In this document: one piece after another, positions 24,780 to 33,577 of the stretch
Layout of the letters: every line of letters begins with the position of its first letter
How positions within the stretch are numbered: position 1 is the first letter of the stretch
From: Nocardia arizonensis
GTDB lineage: Bacteria; Actinomycetota; Actinomycetes; Mycobacteriales; Mycobacteriaceae
Direction of reading: 5' to 3'
DNA: 64,000 nucleotides
NCBI RefSeq assembly: GCF_001310275.1
Contig: NZ_LGYZ01000123.1
Span: 1 to 64,000, forward strand
Program-made: the position numbers and the translations under genes
Notes under the pieces: generated by a model
The model's database searches: none
What the model was told of the DNA's origin: nothing
The model's input: only the letters and a program-made list of their open reading frames with translations

Positions 24780-25357
24780 CGTGCGGTCACCTACCTTCCG
24801 GCGGTGTCGAAGTGGGACAAATTGGGACAGCGAACATGTTTGACCATGCCTGTTGCGCTACGCAAAACTCGATTCCGGCCGTTCGGTTCGCCGGAGGCCA
24901 ACGGGAAACAGGCGCGGTCGTCGCCGCGGCGCCGAATCGGGAAGGGGCGATTCGAGCGGCCGGAGCGACCGCGTCTCGCCGCGCCGGGGGCGGCGGGACG
25001 ATCGCCCGTTCGACGGTCGGACACCAGGCATGCACGGTCGGTGTTCGGTGGAGGGGACGGCACGGCCGAATTCGCTTCGCGCGGAGAACGATACGTGCCG
25101 GCAACACCGTCGGACGGTCGGTTCCGCCGTAACCGCGCCCGTGTCACGGCGCCGCGACCGATTCGGTAGGGCGGCGCGCCGGTGCGACCGCGCGCGTGGA
25201 TCGCCGCCACCACGCCGACGGTGATCCGCTCGATGACGGTCTGCGCGGTATGCCGTGCCGGTGGGGGCTCCACCTCGGACCGGCCGGGATCGACGCGACC
25301 TATAGTGGGGACACCGCGTCGAACGTCGACGGCGGTACCGGGGAGGAATCGGGGGAT
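24780..25357. other. Intergenic stretch with no supported gene
   Basis: About 580 bases separate the XRE regulator start from the CHAP-protein start. Reading frames here are arginine/proline-rich in every frame, lack ribosome binding sites, and resemble no family. A direct repeat TGGGACA occurs twice at about 24813-24830 (GTGGGACAAATTGGGACAG), just upstream of the XRE gene, and may be a regulator or sigma-factor site. Confidence 0.5.
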
Positions 25358-25966
25358 ATGGCGGAGCGTGGCGCGGTGCGATCGCGCGTGTGGATCGTGT
25401 GGGCGGTTGTCGTCGCCCTGGTCGGCGCGGGCGCGGGCGCGGTCGCGGGTGACCGGTGGTGGCGGGAGCATTCGACGCAGGCCGCGATAGCGGGGGAGGC
25501 GCTGACCGTGTTCCCCCGCCTCGACCGGTCGGACCTGAGTCCCGTCCGTAAGTCGCTGGTGGATGTGCTGGAACGCGAATTCGCGCATCCTCGGAGCGGG
25601 CCCGATTACGCCGAGGGCGCACGTGAGCCGTGGTGCGCGGATTTCGTCAGTTGGGTCATGCGTGAGGCGGGCGTCCCGCTGGCGAACCCCAATTCGGGCT
25701 CGTGGCGGATACCGGGGGTGTACACCTTGCAGGAGTACTACCGGGGCGTCGGGCGTTTCGTCCCCATAGATGCCGACTACCTGCCGAGCACCGGAGACGT
25801 GCTGCTCTACGACGCTCCCGGGCCGTTCGGCCAGCACACCAATCTCGTGCTGACCGCGGCGAACGGCACGGTCACGACGATCGGCGGCAACGAGAACGGC
25901 ACGGTGCGCATCCACCGATTCCGTCTGTCCGAGGTGCCCGGCGCCGTGGGCTTCGGCAGGCTGTGA
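25358..25966 (+). CDS. Membrane-anchored CHAP-domain protein (probable peptidoglycan amidase)
   Basis: The 202-residue protein has an N-terminal membrane helix (VWIVWAVVVALVGAGAGAVA) and a CHAP domain. The catalytic cysteine is in EPWCADFVSWVMREAGVP (about residue 95), and the histidine in FGQHTNLVLTAANG (about residue 157), followed by TTIGGNENG, the expected asparagine region. CHAP enzymes cleave peptidoglycan or glutathionyl amide bonds; in actinobacteria they remodel the cell wall. GGGAGG about 12-17 bases before ATG 25358 supports this start rather than upstream codons. It has no close operon partner and is followed by a strong hairpin. Confidence 0.82.
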   Translation: MAERGAVRSRVWIVWAVVVALVGAGAGAVAGDRWWREHSTQAAIAGEALTVFPRLDRSDLSPVRKSLVDVLEREFAHPRSGPDYAEGAREPWCADFVSWVMREAGVPLANPNSGSWRIPGVYTLQEYYRGVGRFVPIDADYLPSTGDVLLYDAPGPFGQHTNLVLTAANGTVTTIGGNENGTVRIHRFRLSEVPGAVGFGRL

Positions 25967-26083
25967 GGTTAAGATTGTGAGAATCATTGCCGCTCAGCCG
26001 AAATGGTGAGACCGTACCGGTTCTGAGAGTTCGGCTCGAAGACTTACCATTGAGTAGACAGCGCCCGGCAGCGCTGTCGCCCG

Positions 26084-26122
26084 AGCCCTGTCCTGCTACC
26101 CCCTCATCAGCAGGACAGGGCT
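26084..26122 (+). terminator. Perfect 14-bp hairpin downstream of the CHAP gene
   Basis: Bases 26084-26097 are exactly complementary to 26109-26122 with an 11-base loop. It is followed by a run of C rather than T. It lies about 120 bases after the CHAP gene stop and 90 bases before the next gene, so it probably ends the CHAP transcript. Confidence 0.65.
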
Positions 26123-26212
26123 CCCCCCGCGCACCCGAGCGAGCCGAGCACTCCCGATATTCGCGTACCGTGTCCGATGTCCTGTCCACAGCTGAGGGGT
26201 CCGGAACATCCG

Positions 26213-27367
26213 ATGGAGCCGATGACGCAGGCGACCGACGAGACCGGCGGTGATCCGGTCTGGATCGATTACGCCGAATTCGGCGAACGCTTCGTCACCC
26301 GCGCGGTGACCGAACAGCGGATCGTGGCCGCGGTCGCCGGTATCGCGGGTCAGGGGGTGACCATCGGCCCGTTCTCCATCGGACCCGCGGGACTCGCCGG
26401 ATTCGTCGCCGAGGGCAAGATGGGCGAGCCCGCCATCTCACGGCACCCCACCCACGTCATCTTCGAGCTCACGGTACCCATCTCCCTGACCATGAAGGTG
26501 CTGCTCGGCGGACGCCGACTGCGCGTGTCCGCGGTCGTGCACATCGATCTCACTCTGCACGCCCGCACCGCCGACCCACTGCTGATCGTCATCGACATCG
26601 CGTCGGTGCGGCCGAACGACGTGAGTCTGGTGCTGCGGGCGCAGGCCGTGGACTCCGCCTGGGAGTGGCTGCTCGACCCCATCGCGGGCATGGTGCAGCG
26701 CGAGGTCGCCAATCGGGTGAACGGCATCCTCGCCGAACCACAGGCCCGGCGCGGCCGCGTCTTCGACGTGCAGGCCATCATCGACGGCGCCCGATCACCG
26801 CATCGGGAACGTCTCGACTTCGACTGGATCGATTACGGCGAATTCGGCCACCGCTTCTTCGAACGCATCGTGACCCGTGAGCGGGTGAGCGAGGTGGCCG
26901 AGCGCATGGCCGGACGCGGTATCGAGATCGGGCCGCTGCGAGCCGGTCCGGGGAAGAAGGCGACGCTCACCGTGCAAGGGGCGATTCGGCTGCCGCGTGT
27001 GCACGAGCGCGCGGTGTCGGATTCCCCGCGGACGCCGGTATCCTTCGATCTGATCGTGCCGGTGCGCTTGGACATCACCGTCGATGTGCTGAAGTCCAAT
27101 CACTACCGCGCCGACGTGGAGATTCCGCTGGTTCTGACCGTGCGGGCGGCCGATCCGCTGCTCGTGGTGATCGACGTGCCGCCGCCGCGAGCCGAGGACA
27201 TCCGATTGGAGTTCACCGCCCACGGTCTGCGAGCCGCCACCCTCGGGGCGCTGGCCAAGATGCGCAAACAGATCGTCGCGCAGGTCGTCAAGGTCGTGCG
27301 TGACCAACTCGATGACGCCTCCGAGCGCGTCATCGACGTCGCGGCGCACTTGGACAAACTCGGCTGA
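26213..27367 (+). CDS. Internally duplicated protein of unknown function
   Basis: The 384-residue protein consists of two related units of about 180 residues. Both start WIDYxEFGxRF (WIDYAEFGERFVTRAVTEQR and WIDYGEFGHRFFERIVTRER). Both continue GIxIGPxxxGP, then a strand-rich part with FELTVPISLTMKVL or FDLIVPVRLDITVDVL and TADPLLIVIDI or AADPLLVVIDV. Each ends with helices and IDVAAHLD-like segments. The all-beta alternating hydrophobic pattern followed by long helices resembles lipid-binding tubular folds, but this is a guess. No signal peptide is visible, so it should be cytoplasmic. ATG 26213 is chosen; 26222 is possible. It has no operon partner on its strand. Confidence 0.75.
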   Translation: MEPMTQATDETGGDPVWIDYAEFGERFVTRAVTEQRIVAAVAGIAGQGVTIGPFSIGPAGLAGFVAEGKMGEPAISRHPTHVIFELTVPISLTMKVLLGGRRLRVSAVVHIDLTLHARTADPLLIVIDIASVRPNDVSLVLRAQAVDSAWEWLLDPIAGMVQREVANRVNGILAEPQARRGRVFDVQAIIDGARSPHRERLDFDWIDYGEFGHRFFERIVTRERVSEVAERMAGRGIEIGPLRAGPGKKATLTVQGAIRLPRVHERAVSDSPRTPVSFDLIVPVRLDITVDVLKSNHYRADVEIPLVLTVRAADPLLVVIDVPPPRAEDIRLEFTAHGLRAATLGALAKMRKQIVAQVVKVVRDQLDDASERVIDVAAHLDKLG

Positions 27368-27540
27368 GGGTTACCACTGTGGCGAGTGTGGTGAATGGGT
27401 CCGATGGGTCTAGCGGTTCCCATGTGAATGTGGTGAAATGAGACCACGTTCGAGGCTCCCGGCGCGCGAATGGATTTGGGGAAGGTGCGCCGGGCACGCT
27501 GTCGCTTTCCATTACGGGGGGCCGCGTGAAGGAGTCCGCG

Positions 27541-28263
27541 ATGCGTTTCACTCCGCTATCCAGACGTGAACTACTCGCCCTCACCGCGGCGGCCGCCGTC
27601 ACCGGCGCGACCGCCTCCGCGATATCCCCCGCCGGTGCCGCCGCCACCGCGCATCTCGGCACCCTGCTCGACTACGCGGGCGGCGTGCCTGCGGCGCTGG
27701 CCATTCGGGACGCAGGCCATATCGGCGTCATCCGCTACGTCTCCGACCGCAGACCCGGCGCGGAGTGGATGGAGGGCAAACCCCTGCTCGCCGATGAGGT
27801 CGACGCGCTGCACGAAGCCGGACTGACCATCGTGTCGAACTACCAATACGGCAAGGGCGCCACCGCGGACTGGCGCGGCGGACTCGAAGCGGGCAAGCGG
27901 CACGCCCGGCGCGGACTGGAATTGCACCGCGCGGCGGGCGGCCCCGACACCGTGCCCATCTACGCATCCATCGATGACAATCCGGGACCGATCGATTTCG
28001 CGACCATGATCGCGCCCTATCTCGCGGGCTGGCAGTCGGTGCTCGGCAAGCAACGAGTCGGCATATACGCGAACGCACCGACCATAGAACTGGCCAGGAT
28101 CGCGGGCCTGGCTTCCTGGTTCTGGCAGCACAACTGGGGATCGCCGAAGGGCTATATCCATCCCGCGGCGCATCTGCACCAGTTCGAGATCGACAAGCGC
28201 GCGGTCGACGGTGTCGGCGTCGACCTCAACGCGGTACTGCGGCCGGAATACGGGCAGTGGTGA
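27541..28263 (+). CDS. Tat-exported DUF1906 (Rv2525c-like) glycoside-hydrolase-like protein
   Basis: The 240-residue protein begins with a twin-arginine signal (LSRRELLALTAAAAVTGATA), cleaved near AGAAATA. The mature part is a DUF1906 TIM-barrel domain: TLLDYAGGVPAALAIRDAGH, GVIRYVSDRRPG, GLTIVSNYQYG, PIYASIDDNPG, and VGIYANAPTIELA. This matches M. tuberculosis Rv2525c, a Tat substrate with a glycoside-hydrolase-like fold implicated in cell-wall homeostasis. AAGGAG at 27528-27533 precedes ATG 27541 by 7 bases, so this start is chosen over GTG 27526. It ends one base before the convergent repeat-protein gene. Confidence 0.87.
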   Translation: MRFTPLSRRELLALTAAAAVTGATASAISPAGAAATAHLGTLLDYAGGVPAALAIRDAGHIGVIRYVSDRRPGAEWMEGKPLLADEVDALHEAGLTIVSNYQYGKGATADWRGGLEAGKRHARRGLELHRAAGGPDTVPIYASIDDNPGPIDFATMIAPYLAGWQSVLGKQRVGIYANAPTIELARIAGLASWFWQHNWGSPKGYIHPAAHLHQFEIDKRAVDGVGVDLNAVLRPEYGQW

Positions 28264-28264
28264 G

Positions 28265-28642
28265 CTACGTCTGGCAGTGACACGCCGGATCGGCGCGCAG
28301 ATCGGGTTCGTCGTCCGGTACCACTCGAAGAGCAGGCCGTGAATCCGGGCACTCGTGATCGCCGTGCCAGGCCAACAGCGACCAGCGCGACAGGCCGGAG
28401 AAGGCGGAGCCCAGACTGGCGAAGGAGCCGGAGGAGAACACCGAGGCGAACGATCCGACCGAGCCCACCGACAGCACCGAGCCGACGCTGCCGATGGACA
28501 GGATCGAATACGCCGAGCCGATCGACAGGATCGAGCCCTCCGAACGGAAGCTCAGGATCGACCGGCGTGATCGCCTGCTGCGGATCACATGACCGCTCGG
28601 AATCGGGGGGACAGGTCGTGCGGGTGCCTCGACAGTCGCCAT
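28265..28642 (-). CDS. Short protein with repeated S-[IV]-[LF]-S-x-G-S motifs
   Basis: The 125-residue protein has a central stretch of about 50 residues built from a five-to-six-residue repeat (SILSFRSEGSILSIGS, SVLSVGSVGSFASVF, SSGSFASLGSAF). The repeat alternates small polar and hydrophobic residues, as in beta-solenoid proteins. Flanks are charged. Arg-rich RSRRSRR precedes it, and four cysteine/histidine residues (CPDS, CHCQT) follow. There is no signal peptide. Similar Ser-Gly-Ile repeats occur in uncharacterised actinobacterial proteins. The gene is convergent with the DUF1906 gene with one base between stops. Function is unknown. Confidence 0.6.
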   Translation of the reverse strand: MATVEAPARPVPPIPSGHVIRSRRSRRSILSFRSEGSILSIGSAYSILSIGSVGSVLSVGSVGSFASVFSSGSFASLGSAFSGLSRWSLLAWHGDHECPDSRPALRVVPDDEPDLRADPACHCQT

Positions 28643-28717
28643 ATCTTCGGTCTACCACAGACACGCGCGAGTCGCCGCCTGCCGCGCGGTGCGGCCTGCG
28701 GCGACTCGGGGTGCGGA

Positions 28718-29527
28718 CTAGACGGTGAAGAAGCCGAGGGTCGGCAGGAACGAGCAGGTGCGCGGCGCGGCGTCGGGCGCCTGCGTGGTGAGCGAACCGC
28801 CGATGACGGCGACGATGCGGCCCGATCCGGTGTTCACGATGGCCGAGAGGGTGGCCGGACCGTCGGGGTTGATCTTGGCCTCGTCGGTCAGCGGGACGAC
28901 GCCGCTCTGACGGGTGTCAAGGTTCAGCCACTGCACGGTCATGGGCGGATTCTGCACGGCGGTCGGCGACTTGGTGCCGAGCGCGGTGAAGACGAAGCCG
29001 GTCTCACCCGCGGCCGGGCCGGGCGGGGGCAGCTGCGCGGGACCGGGCACGGCCAGCGCCGTGCCGATCGAGTCGGCGGAGTCGCTGATACAGCCCTTAC
29101 CGATGCTCGGGTAGAGGAACTGCGCGATGACCGGGCCGTCCTGCGGCAGTTCAGGGCCGCCGCCGCCGCTGCCGTCGAGGAAGGTGATGATCCGCTCGAG
29201 TGTCGACTTGATCTGCGGTGGCAGATTCAGCGTGGCGAGCAGTGCGCGCGCCTGGGCCAGGATGGCCGACTGCGGTCCGCCCGCGATATCGGCCGGACCC
29301 GCGATGGAGCCGACGATGGCCGGGGTAAGCGCGGCCAGCGCATCCACGGGAACGCCTTCGGGAACCATGGGGATGCTGCTGGGGGCCGCGGCGGGCGCGG
29401 GCGCGGGGGCCGCGACTGCGGTCGGCGCGGCAAGCGAAGCACTCGCCGCCAGGGCGAGAGCGGACAACGCGATCCGCGTTCCTCGGGTGCGAAGCACTGG
29501 TCTAGCCGTCCTTACCTTCGGGTACAT
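28718..29527 (-). CDS. Secreted protein of unknown function (mycobacterial-type exported family)
   Basis: The 269-residue protein has a signal peptide (RIALSALALAASASLAAPTA, cut near AVAA) followed by an Ala/Pro-rich spacer. A conserved domain then contains IAQFLYPSIGKGCISDSADS and ETGFVFTALGTKSP, and a C-terminal RTCSFLPTLGFFTV. Two cysteines (in KGCIS and RTCSF) could form a disulfide. The pattern resembles exported proteins of Nocardia and Mycobacterium that have no assigned function. Start may be ATG 29527 or GTG 29497, the latter preceded by AAGGA. It is monocistronic and divergent from pimE. Confidence 0.7.
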   Translation of the reverse strand: MYPKVRTARPVLRTRGTRIALSALALAASASLAAPTAVAAPAPAPAAAPSSIPMVPEGVPVDALAALTPAIVGSIAGPADIAGGPQSAILAQARALLATLNLPPQIKSTLERIITFLDGSGGGGPELPQDGPVIAQFLYPSIGKGCISDSADSIGTALAVPGPAQLPPPGPAAGETGFVFTALGTKSPTAVQNPPMTVQWLNLDTRQSGVVPLTDEAKINPDGPATLSAIVNTGSGRIVAVIGGSLTTQAPDAAPRTCSFLPTLGFFTV

Positions 29528-29730
29528 CTGGAGCGATGCAAAATACCATCGTTTCGGGGGTCACTCTAGGGACACAGCCACCGAGTTGTACAGCGGCGAA
29601 TGTCCCGGCAGCGCCGTGGACGAATCAGTGTCATCAGAAGGTAGCGCGCTGCGGGTGTTACCTGTGGTGAAGGTGATGCAAATGTTATCAGCGGTAATCC
29701 ACTGTACGCACATGCGTCGACGTTCGCGGC

Positions 29731-31128
29731 ATGTGGCAGCCGAACCTGGGACGACGGCCTCCGGTTAATGTAGTCCGAGCCTTCGGCTCGCGCCGACGAA
29801 CACACCGAGACAATTTTTTCGGCGGGTCGCGGCAGGCGATCCGCTCCGACTCGAAAGTCAGGGATTTGAATCGAGAGAGCGCTCGGACACCATCGCGTCC
29901 GACCGCCATACCCTTACCGCTGGCGGCGTCGGCGCTCGCGGTATCCGTGCTGGTCCGCTTGGCGTGGATGCTGTTCGCGGACAATGGAATGAATTTCGTC
30001 GACCTGCATGTCTACGTGAACGGGTCGGCCGATCTGCTCACCGACGAACTCTACGACTACACCTACGCGGACAAGACCCCCGACTTCCCGCTGCCGTTCA
30101 CCTATCCGCCCTTCGCGGCGGTGGTGTTCTTCCCGCTGCATTTGCTGCCCTTCAGCGCGGTGGCCATCGGCTGGCTGTTCGCCACCGCGGCCGCGCTCTA
30201 CGGGGTCGTGCGTTTCAGCATGGAGCTGCTGCTCGGTGTCGAACGATCGCGCGAGCCCGGCAGGCAGGCCGTCATCCTCGCCTGGACCGCGGTGGGCATG
30301 TGGACCGAGCCGGTGCGCACCACACTCGACTACGGCCAGGTCAATGTGTTCCTGGTATTCGGGGCCATGCTGGCGGTGCGCAGTTCACGCTGGTGGATCT
30401 CCGGCGGACTGGTCGGCCTCATCGCGGGCATCAAACTCACTCCCGCCATCACCGGGCTTTACTTCGTCGCACGGCGGCGCTGGGCCACGGTGGTGTGGTC
30501 GGCGGTGGTCTTCGGCGCGACCGTCGGCATCAGCTATCTGATCAACAAGCACGAAGCGACCAGGTACTTCGGCACCCTTCTCGGGGACGCCGACCGGATC
30601 GGCCCGGTCGGGTCGGTGTGGAACCAGTCGCTGCGCGGCGCGTTCAGCCGCATCCTCGGCTACGACGTGGAATCCGGGCCGTGGTGGATCGCGGGCGTGC
30701 TCGTGGTCGCGGCGCTGGCCTTCTTCGCCTGGCGGGCGCTGGAATCCGAGGACCGGCTCGGCGCCCTGGTGGTGGTCCAGCTGTTCGGGCTGCTGGTCTC
30801 GCCCATCTCCTGGTCGCACCACTGGGTTTGGCTGCTGCCCACGGTGCTGTGGCTGATCTACGGACCGCTGCGCACCGCACCCGGCGCGCGCGTCCTCGCC
30901 GGGTACTGGTTGGTGACCATGCTCGCGGGCGTGTCGTGGCTGCTGTCGTTCCTGCAACCGACGATCTGGGAGATCTCGCGGCCGGGCGTGTTGTCGTGGC
31001 TGGGGACGGTGAACGTCTTCGGCGCGCTGGTGTTCTACTGCTGGGTCATTCGTTCGGGACGTCGCCGCCCGCGAATTTCGGCGCGAGCCGATCGATCTCC
31101 CGAGCCAGCGCCAGATCCAGTCCGGTGA
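29731..31128 (+). CDS. pimE: GT87 polyprenol-phosphomannose mannosyltransferase, PimE-like
   Basis: The protein is a multi-spanning GT-C glycosyltransferase of family 87. The first extracytoplasmic loop has DLHVYVNGSADLLTDELYDY, whose early Asp is the usual catalytic base of this family. Helices such as ISGGLVGLIAGIKLTPAITG follow. PimE adds the fifth mannose (alpha-1,2) to phosphatidylinositol mannosides in the membrane. Support for that assignment comes from position: pterin dehydratase, typA and lpqW follow, as in M. tuberculosis Rv1159-Rv1166. The first 45 codons are less GC-biased and arginine-rich, so TTG 29866 (420 residues, near the usual 430) may be the real start. The 3' end overlaps the convergent dehydratase gene by 83 bases. 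Confidence 0.78.
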   Translation: MWQPNLGRRPPVNVVRAFGSRRRTHRDNFFGGSRQAIRSDSKVRDLNRESARTPSRPTAIPLPLAASALAVSVLVRLAWMLFADNGMNFVDLHVYVNGSADLLTDELYDYTYADKTPDFPLPFTYPPFAAVVFFPLHLLPFSAVAIGWLFATAAALYGVVRFSMELLLGVERSREPGRQAVILAWTAVGMWTEPVRTTLDYGQVNVFLVFGAMLAVRSSRWWISGGLVGLIAGIKLTPAITGLYFVARRRWATVVWSAVVFGATVGISYLINKHEATRYFGTLLGDADRIGPVGSVWNQSLRGAFSRILGYDVESGPWWIAGVLVVAALAFFAWRALESEDRLGALVVVQLFGLLVSPISWSHHWVWLLPTVLWLIYGPLRTAPGARVLAGYWLVTMLAGVSWLLSFLQPTIWEISRPGVLSWLGTVNVFGALVFYCWVIRSGRRRPRISARADRSPEPAPDPVR

Positions 31129-31363
31129 TTCCGCCCGCGGAATGGGTGGACAGCGTGAAGGTGATCGTGCGCCAGCGGATATCGATGTCGGGATGATGGT
31201 TCGTCGCCTCGGCGACCTCGGCCACCGCGCGGACCAGTTCGATTCCGACCGGGAAGGAATCGGCCTGGATCGACCTGGTCAGCGCCGTCCCCGACCTGCT
31301 CCAGCCCGGGAGCGTGGCGAGTGCTTCGACGATCTCGGATTCGGTCAACAACGGGGTACTCAT
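31046..31363 (-). CDS. phhB: 4a-hydroxytetrahydrobiopterin dehydratase (pterin-4-alpha-carbinolamine dehydratase)
   Basis: The 105-residue protein is a full-length PCD/DCoH enzyme. The hallmark ATNHHPDIDIRWRTITFTLS (about residues 53-72) contains the catalytic paired histidines, and STHSAGGITGLDLALAREID follows. It dehydrates pterin carbinolamine formed by aromatic amino acid hydroxylases, or serves as a moonlighting dimerisation factor. No hydroxylase gene is nearby. GAGGAT before ATG 31363 sets the start. It is the Rv1159A counterpart, conserved next to pimE. Confidence 0.92.
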   Translation of the reverse strand: MSTPLLTESEIVEALATLPGWSRSGTALTRSIQADSFPVGIELVRAVAEVAEATNHHPDIDIRWRTITFTLSTHSAGGITGLDLALAREIDRLAPKFAGGDVPNE

Positions 31364-31595
31364 ATCCTCGTTGTACCCCGCGGCGCGGGTTTCCTCCGGC
31401 GTTCGGCCGGGAACTCCGCGGCATGTCGCGAAACCGGACTTTCGGGTCGGCCCACCCTCGGTCGGACGCCTGGCCGGTGGTGGCGCGCGGGCGGACGGTA
31501 GGGTGTAAACGGCCGTGATGCCCGGTGAGTCTCGCTTCTCCGCCTGTTTGCAGGGGTCGGCCGGCACCTATACCCAACAGCAGGAGGATTCAGGC

Positions 31596-33494
31596 GTGTC
31601 GTCTGCACGCGATTTCCGCAATGTCGCCATCGTGGCCCACGTCGACCACGGTAAGACGACATTGGTCGACGCCATGCTCCGGCAGTCCGGCGCCTTCGCC
31701 GAACGGGCCGAACTCGTCGATCGGGTGATGGACTCCGGCGATCTCGAGCGCGAGAAGGGCATCACGATTCTCGCCAAGAACACCGCGGTCCACCGTCATC
31801 ACCCCGATGGCTCGGTGACTGTGATCAACGTCATCGACACTCCCGGACACGCCGATTTCGGCGGTGAGGTCGAGCGTGGCCTTTCCATGGTCGACGGTGT
31901 CGTCCTGCTGGTCGACGCCTCCGAAGGTCCGCTGCCGCAGACCCGATTCGTGCTGCGCAAGGCGCTGGCCGCCTCGCTGCCGGTGATCCTGGTCGTCAAC
32001 AAGACCGACCGGCCCGACGCCCGCATCGAGGAGGTCGTCGAGGAGAGCCACGATCTACTGCTCGACTTGGCCTCCGACCTGGACGACGCCGCCGCCGAGG
32101 CCGCCGAACTCGCCCTGGACCTACCGGTGCTCTACGCCTCCGGCCGTGAGGGCAAGGCGTCCAAACAGCGCCCGGAGAACGGCAACGCGCCCGACGCCGA
32201 GAATCTGGACGCGCTGTTCGACGTGCTCATGGAGAACATTCCCGCCCCCAAGGGTGATCCGACCGCGCCGTTGCAGGCACACGTCACCAACCTCGACGCC
32301 TCGGCCTTCCTCGGCCGCCTCGCCCTGGTGCGCATCCACAACGGTGAACTGCGCAAGGGGCAGAACGTCGCCTGGATGCACGCCGACGGCGTGAAACAGG
32401 TCAAGATCACCGAACTGCTCCAGACCGTCGGCGTGGAACGGCGTCCGGGCGAGGTCGCGGTGGCCGGTGACATCGTCGCGATCGCGGGCATCGCGGACAT
32501 CATGATCGGGGACACCCTCGCCGACATCGACAATCCGGTCGCGTTGCCGCGCATCACCGTCGACGAGCCCGCCATCTCGGTCACCATCGGAACCAACACC
32601 TCGCCGCTGGTCGGCCGGGTGCAGGGTCACAAGCTGACCGCGCGCATGGTCAAGGCCCGCCTGGATGCGGAACTGGTCGGCAACGTGTCGCTGCGCGTGC
32701 TCGACATCGGTCGACCCGACGCCTGGGAGGTGCAGGGCCGAGGCGAGCTGGCGCTGGCCATCCTGGTCGAGCAGATGCGCCGCGAGGGCTTCGAACTCAC
32801 CGTGGGCAAACCGCAGGTGGTCACCCGCCAGGTCGACGGCAAGGTGCACGAGCCGTTCGAGGAGCTGACCATCGACTGCCCCGACGAGTATCTCGGCGCG
32901 GTCACTCAGCTGCTGGCCGCGCGCAAGGGCAAGATGGTCCAGATGAACAACCATGCCGCCGGGTGGGTGCGCATGGAATTCATCGTTCCCTCGCGCGGTC
33001 TCATCGGCTTCCGCACCGACTTCCTCACCGAGACCCGCGGTACGGGTATCGCCAATGCCGTCGCGCACGGCTACGCGCCGTGGGCCGGTGAGATCCGCGC
33101 CCGCCACACCGGATCGCTGGTCTCCGACCGCGCCGGTTCGGTGACGCCGTTCGCGATGATCCAGCTCGCCGACCGGGGGCAGTTCTTCGTCGAACCGGGC
33201 GCCGACACCTACGAGGGTCACGTGGTCGGGGTGAATCCGCGCGCCGAGGATCTCGACATCAATGTCACGCGCGAGAAGAAGCTGACCAATATGCGCAGCT
33301 CCACCGCCGATGTCATGGAGACCCTCGCCAAGCCGCTGCAACTCGATCTCGAGGGCGCGATGGAGTTCTGCGCCGCCGACGAATGCGTCGAGGTCACCCC
33401 CGAGATCGTGCGGGTTCGCAAGGTCATACTCGGCGCCACCGAGCGCGGCCGGGAGCTGTCCCGGCGAAAGGCGCGGGACCGGGCCGCGTTGTAG
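31596..33494 (+). CDS. typA: Ribosome-associated translational GTPase TypA (BipA)
   Basis: The 632-residue protein has an EF-G-like GTPase domain (P-loop IVAHVDHGKTTLVDAMLRQ, G3 VINVIDTPGHADFGGEVERG, G4 VVNKTDRPDA), domain II with LGRLALVRIHNGELRKGQNV, an EF-G-like beta-alpha-beta domain, and the TypA-specific C-terminal region (SRGLIGFRTDFLTETRGTG, NMRSSTADVMETLAKP). It supports ribosome assembly and stress or low-temperature growth. GTG 31596 is preceded by AGGAGG at a good distance. It faces lpqW downstream with a short GC-rich hairpin between (33542-33556), so the two may be separate transcripts. Confidence 0.96.
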   Translation: MSSARDFRNVAIVAHVDHGKTTLVDAMLRQSGAFAERAELVDRVMDSGDLEREKGITILAKNTAVHRHHPDGSVTVINVIDTPGHADFGGEVERGLSMVDGVVLLVDASEGPLPQTRFVLRKALAASLPVILVVNKTDRPDARIEEVVEESHDLLLDLASDLDDAAAEAAELALDLPVLYASGREGKASKQRPENGNAPDAENLDALFDVLMENIPAPKGDPTAPLQAHVTNLDASAFLGRLALVRIHNGELRKGQNVAWMHADGVKQVKITELLQTVGVERRPGEVAVAGDIVAIAGIADIMIGDTLADIDNPVALPRITVDEPAISVTIGTNTSPLVGRVQGHKLTARMVKARLDAELVGNVSLRVLDIGRPDAWEVQGRGELALAILVEQMRREGFELTVGKPQVVTRQVDGKVHEPFEELTIDCPDEYLGAVTQLLAARKGKMVQMNNHAAGWVRMEFIVPSRGLIGFRTDFLTETRGTGIANAVAHGYAPWAGEIRARHTGSLVSDRAGSVTPFAMIQLADRGQFFVEPGADTYEGHVVGVNPRAEDLDINVTREKKLTNMRSSTADVMETLAKPLQLDLEGAMEFCAADECVEVTPEIVRVRKVILGATERGRELSRRKARDRAAL

Positions 33495-33577
33495 TGCGAA
33501 CGCGCGGAACGAAAGCCCGGACCGGCCGCCTCTGCTCCCGTGGCCCGCTTCGGGCCGTGCTGGGTAGAGTGCCCAGC

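Noticed and set aside
31515..31595. Longer typA start at 31515
   Set aside because: The extra 27 residues are not family-like and the AGGAGG site fits GTG 31596.
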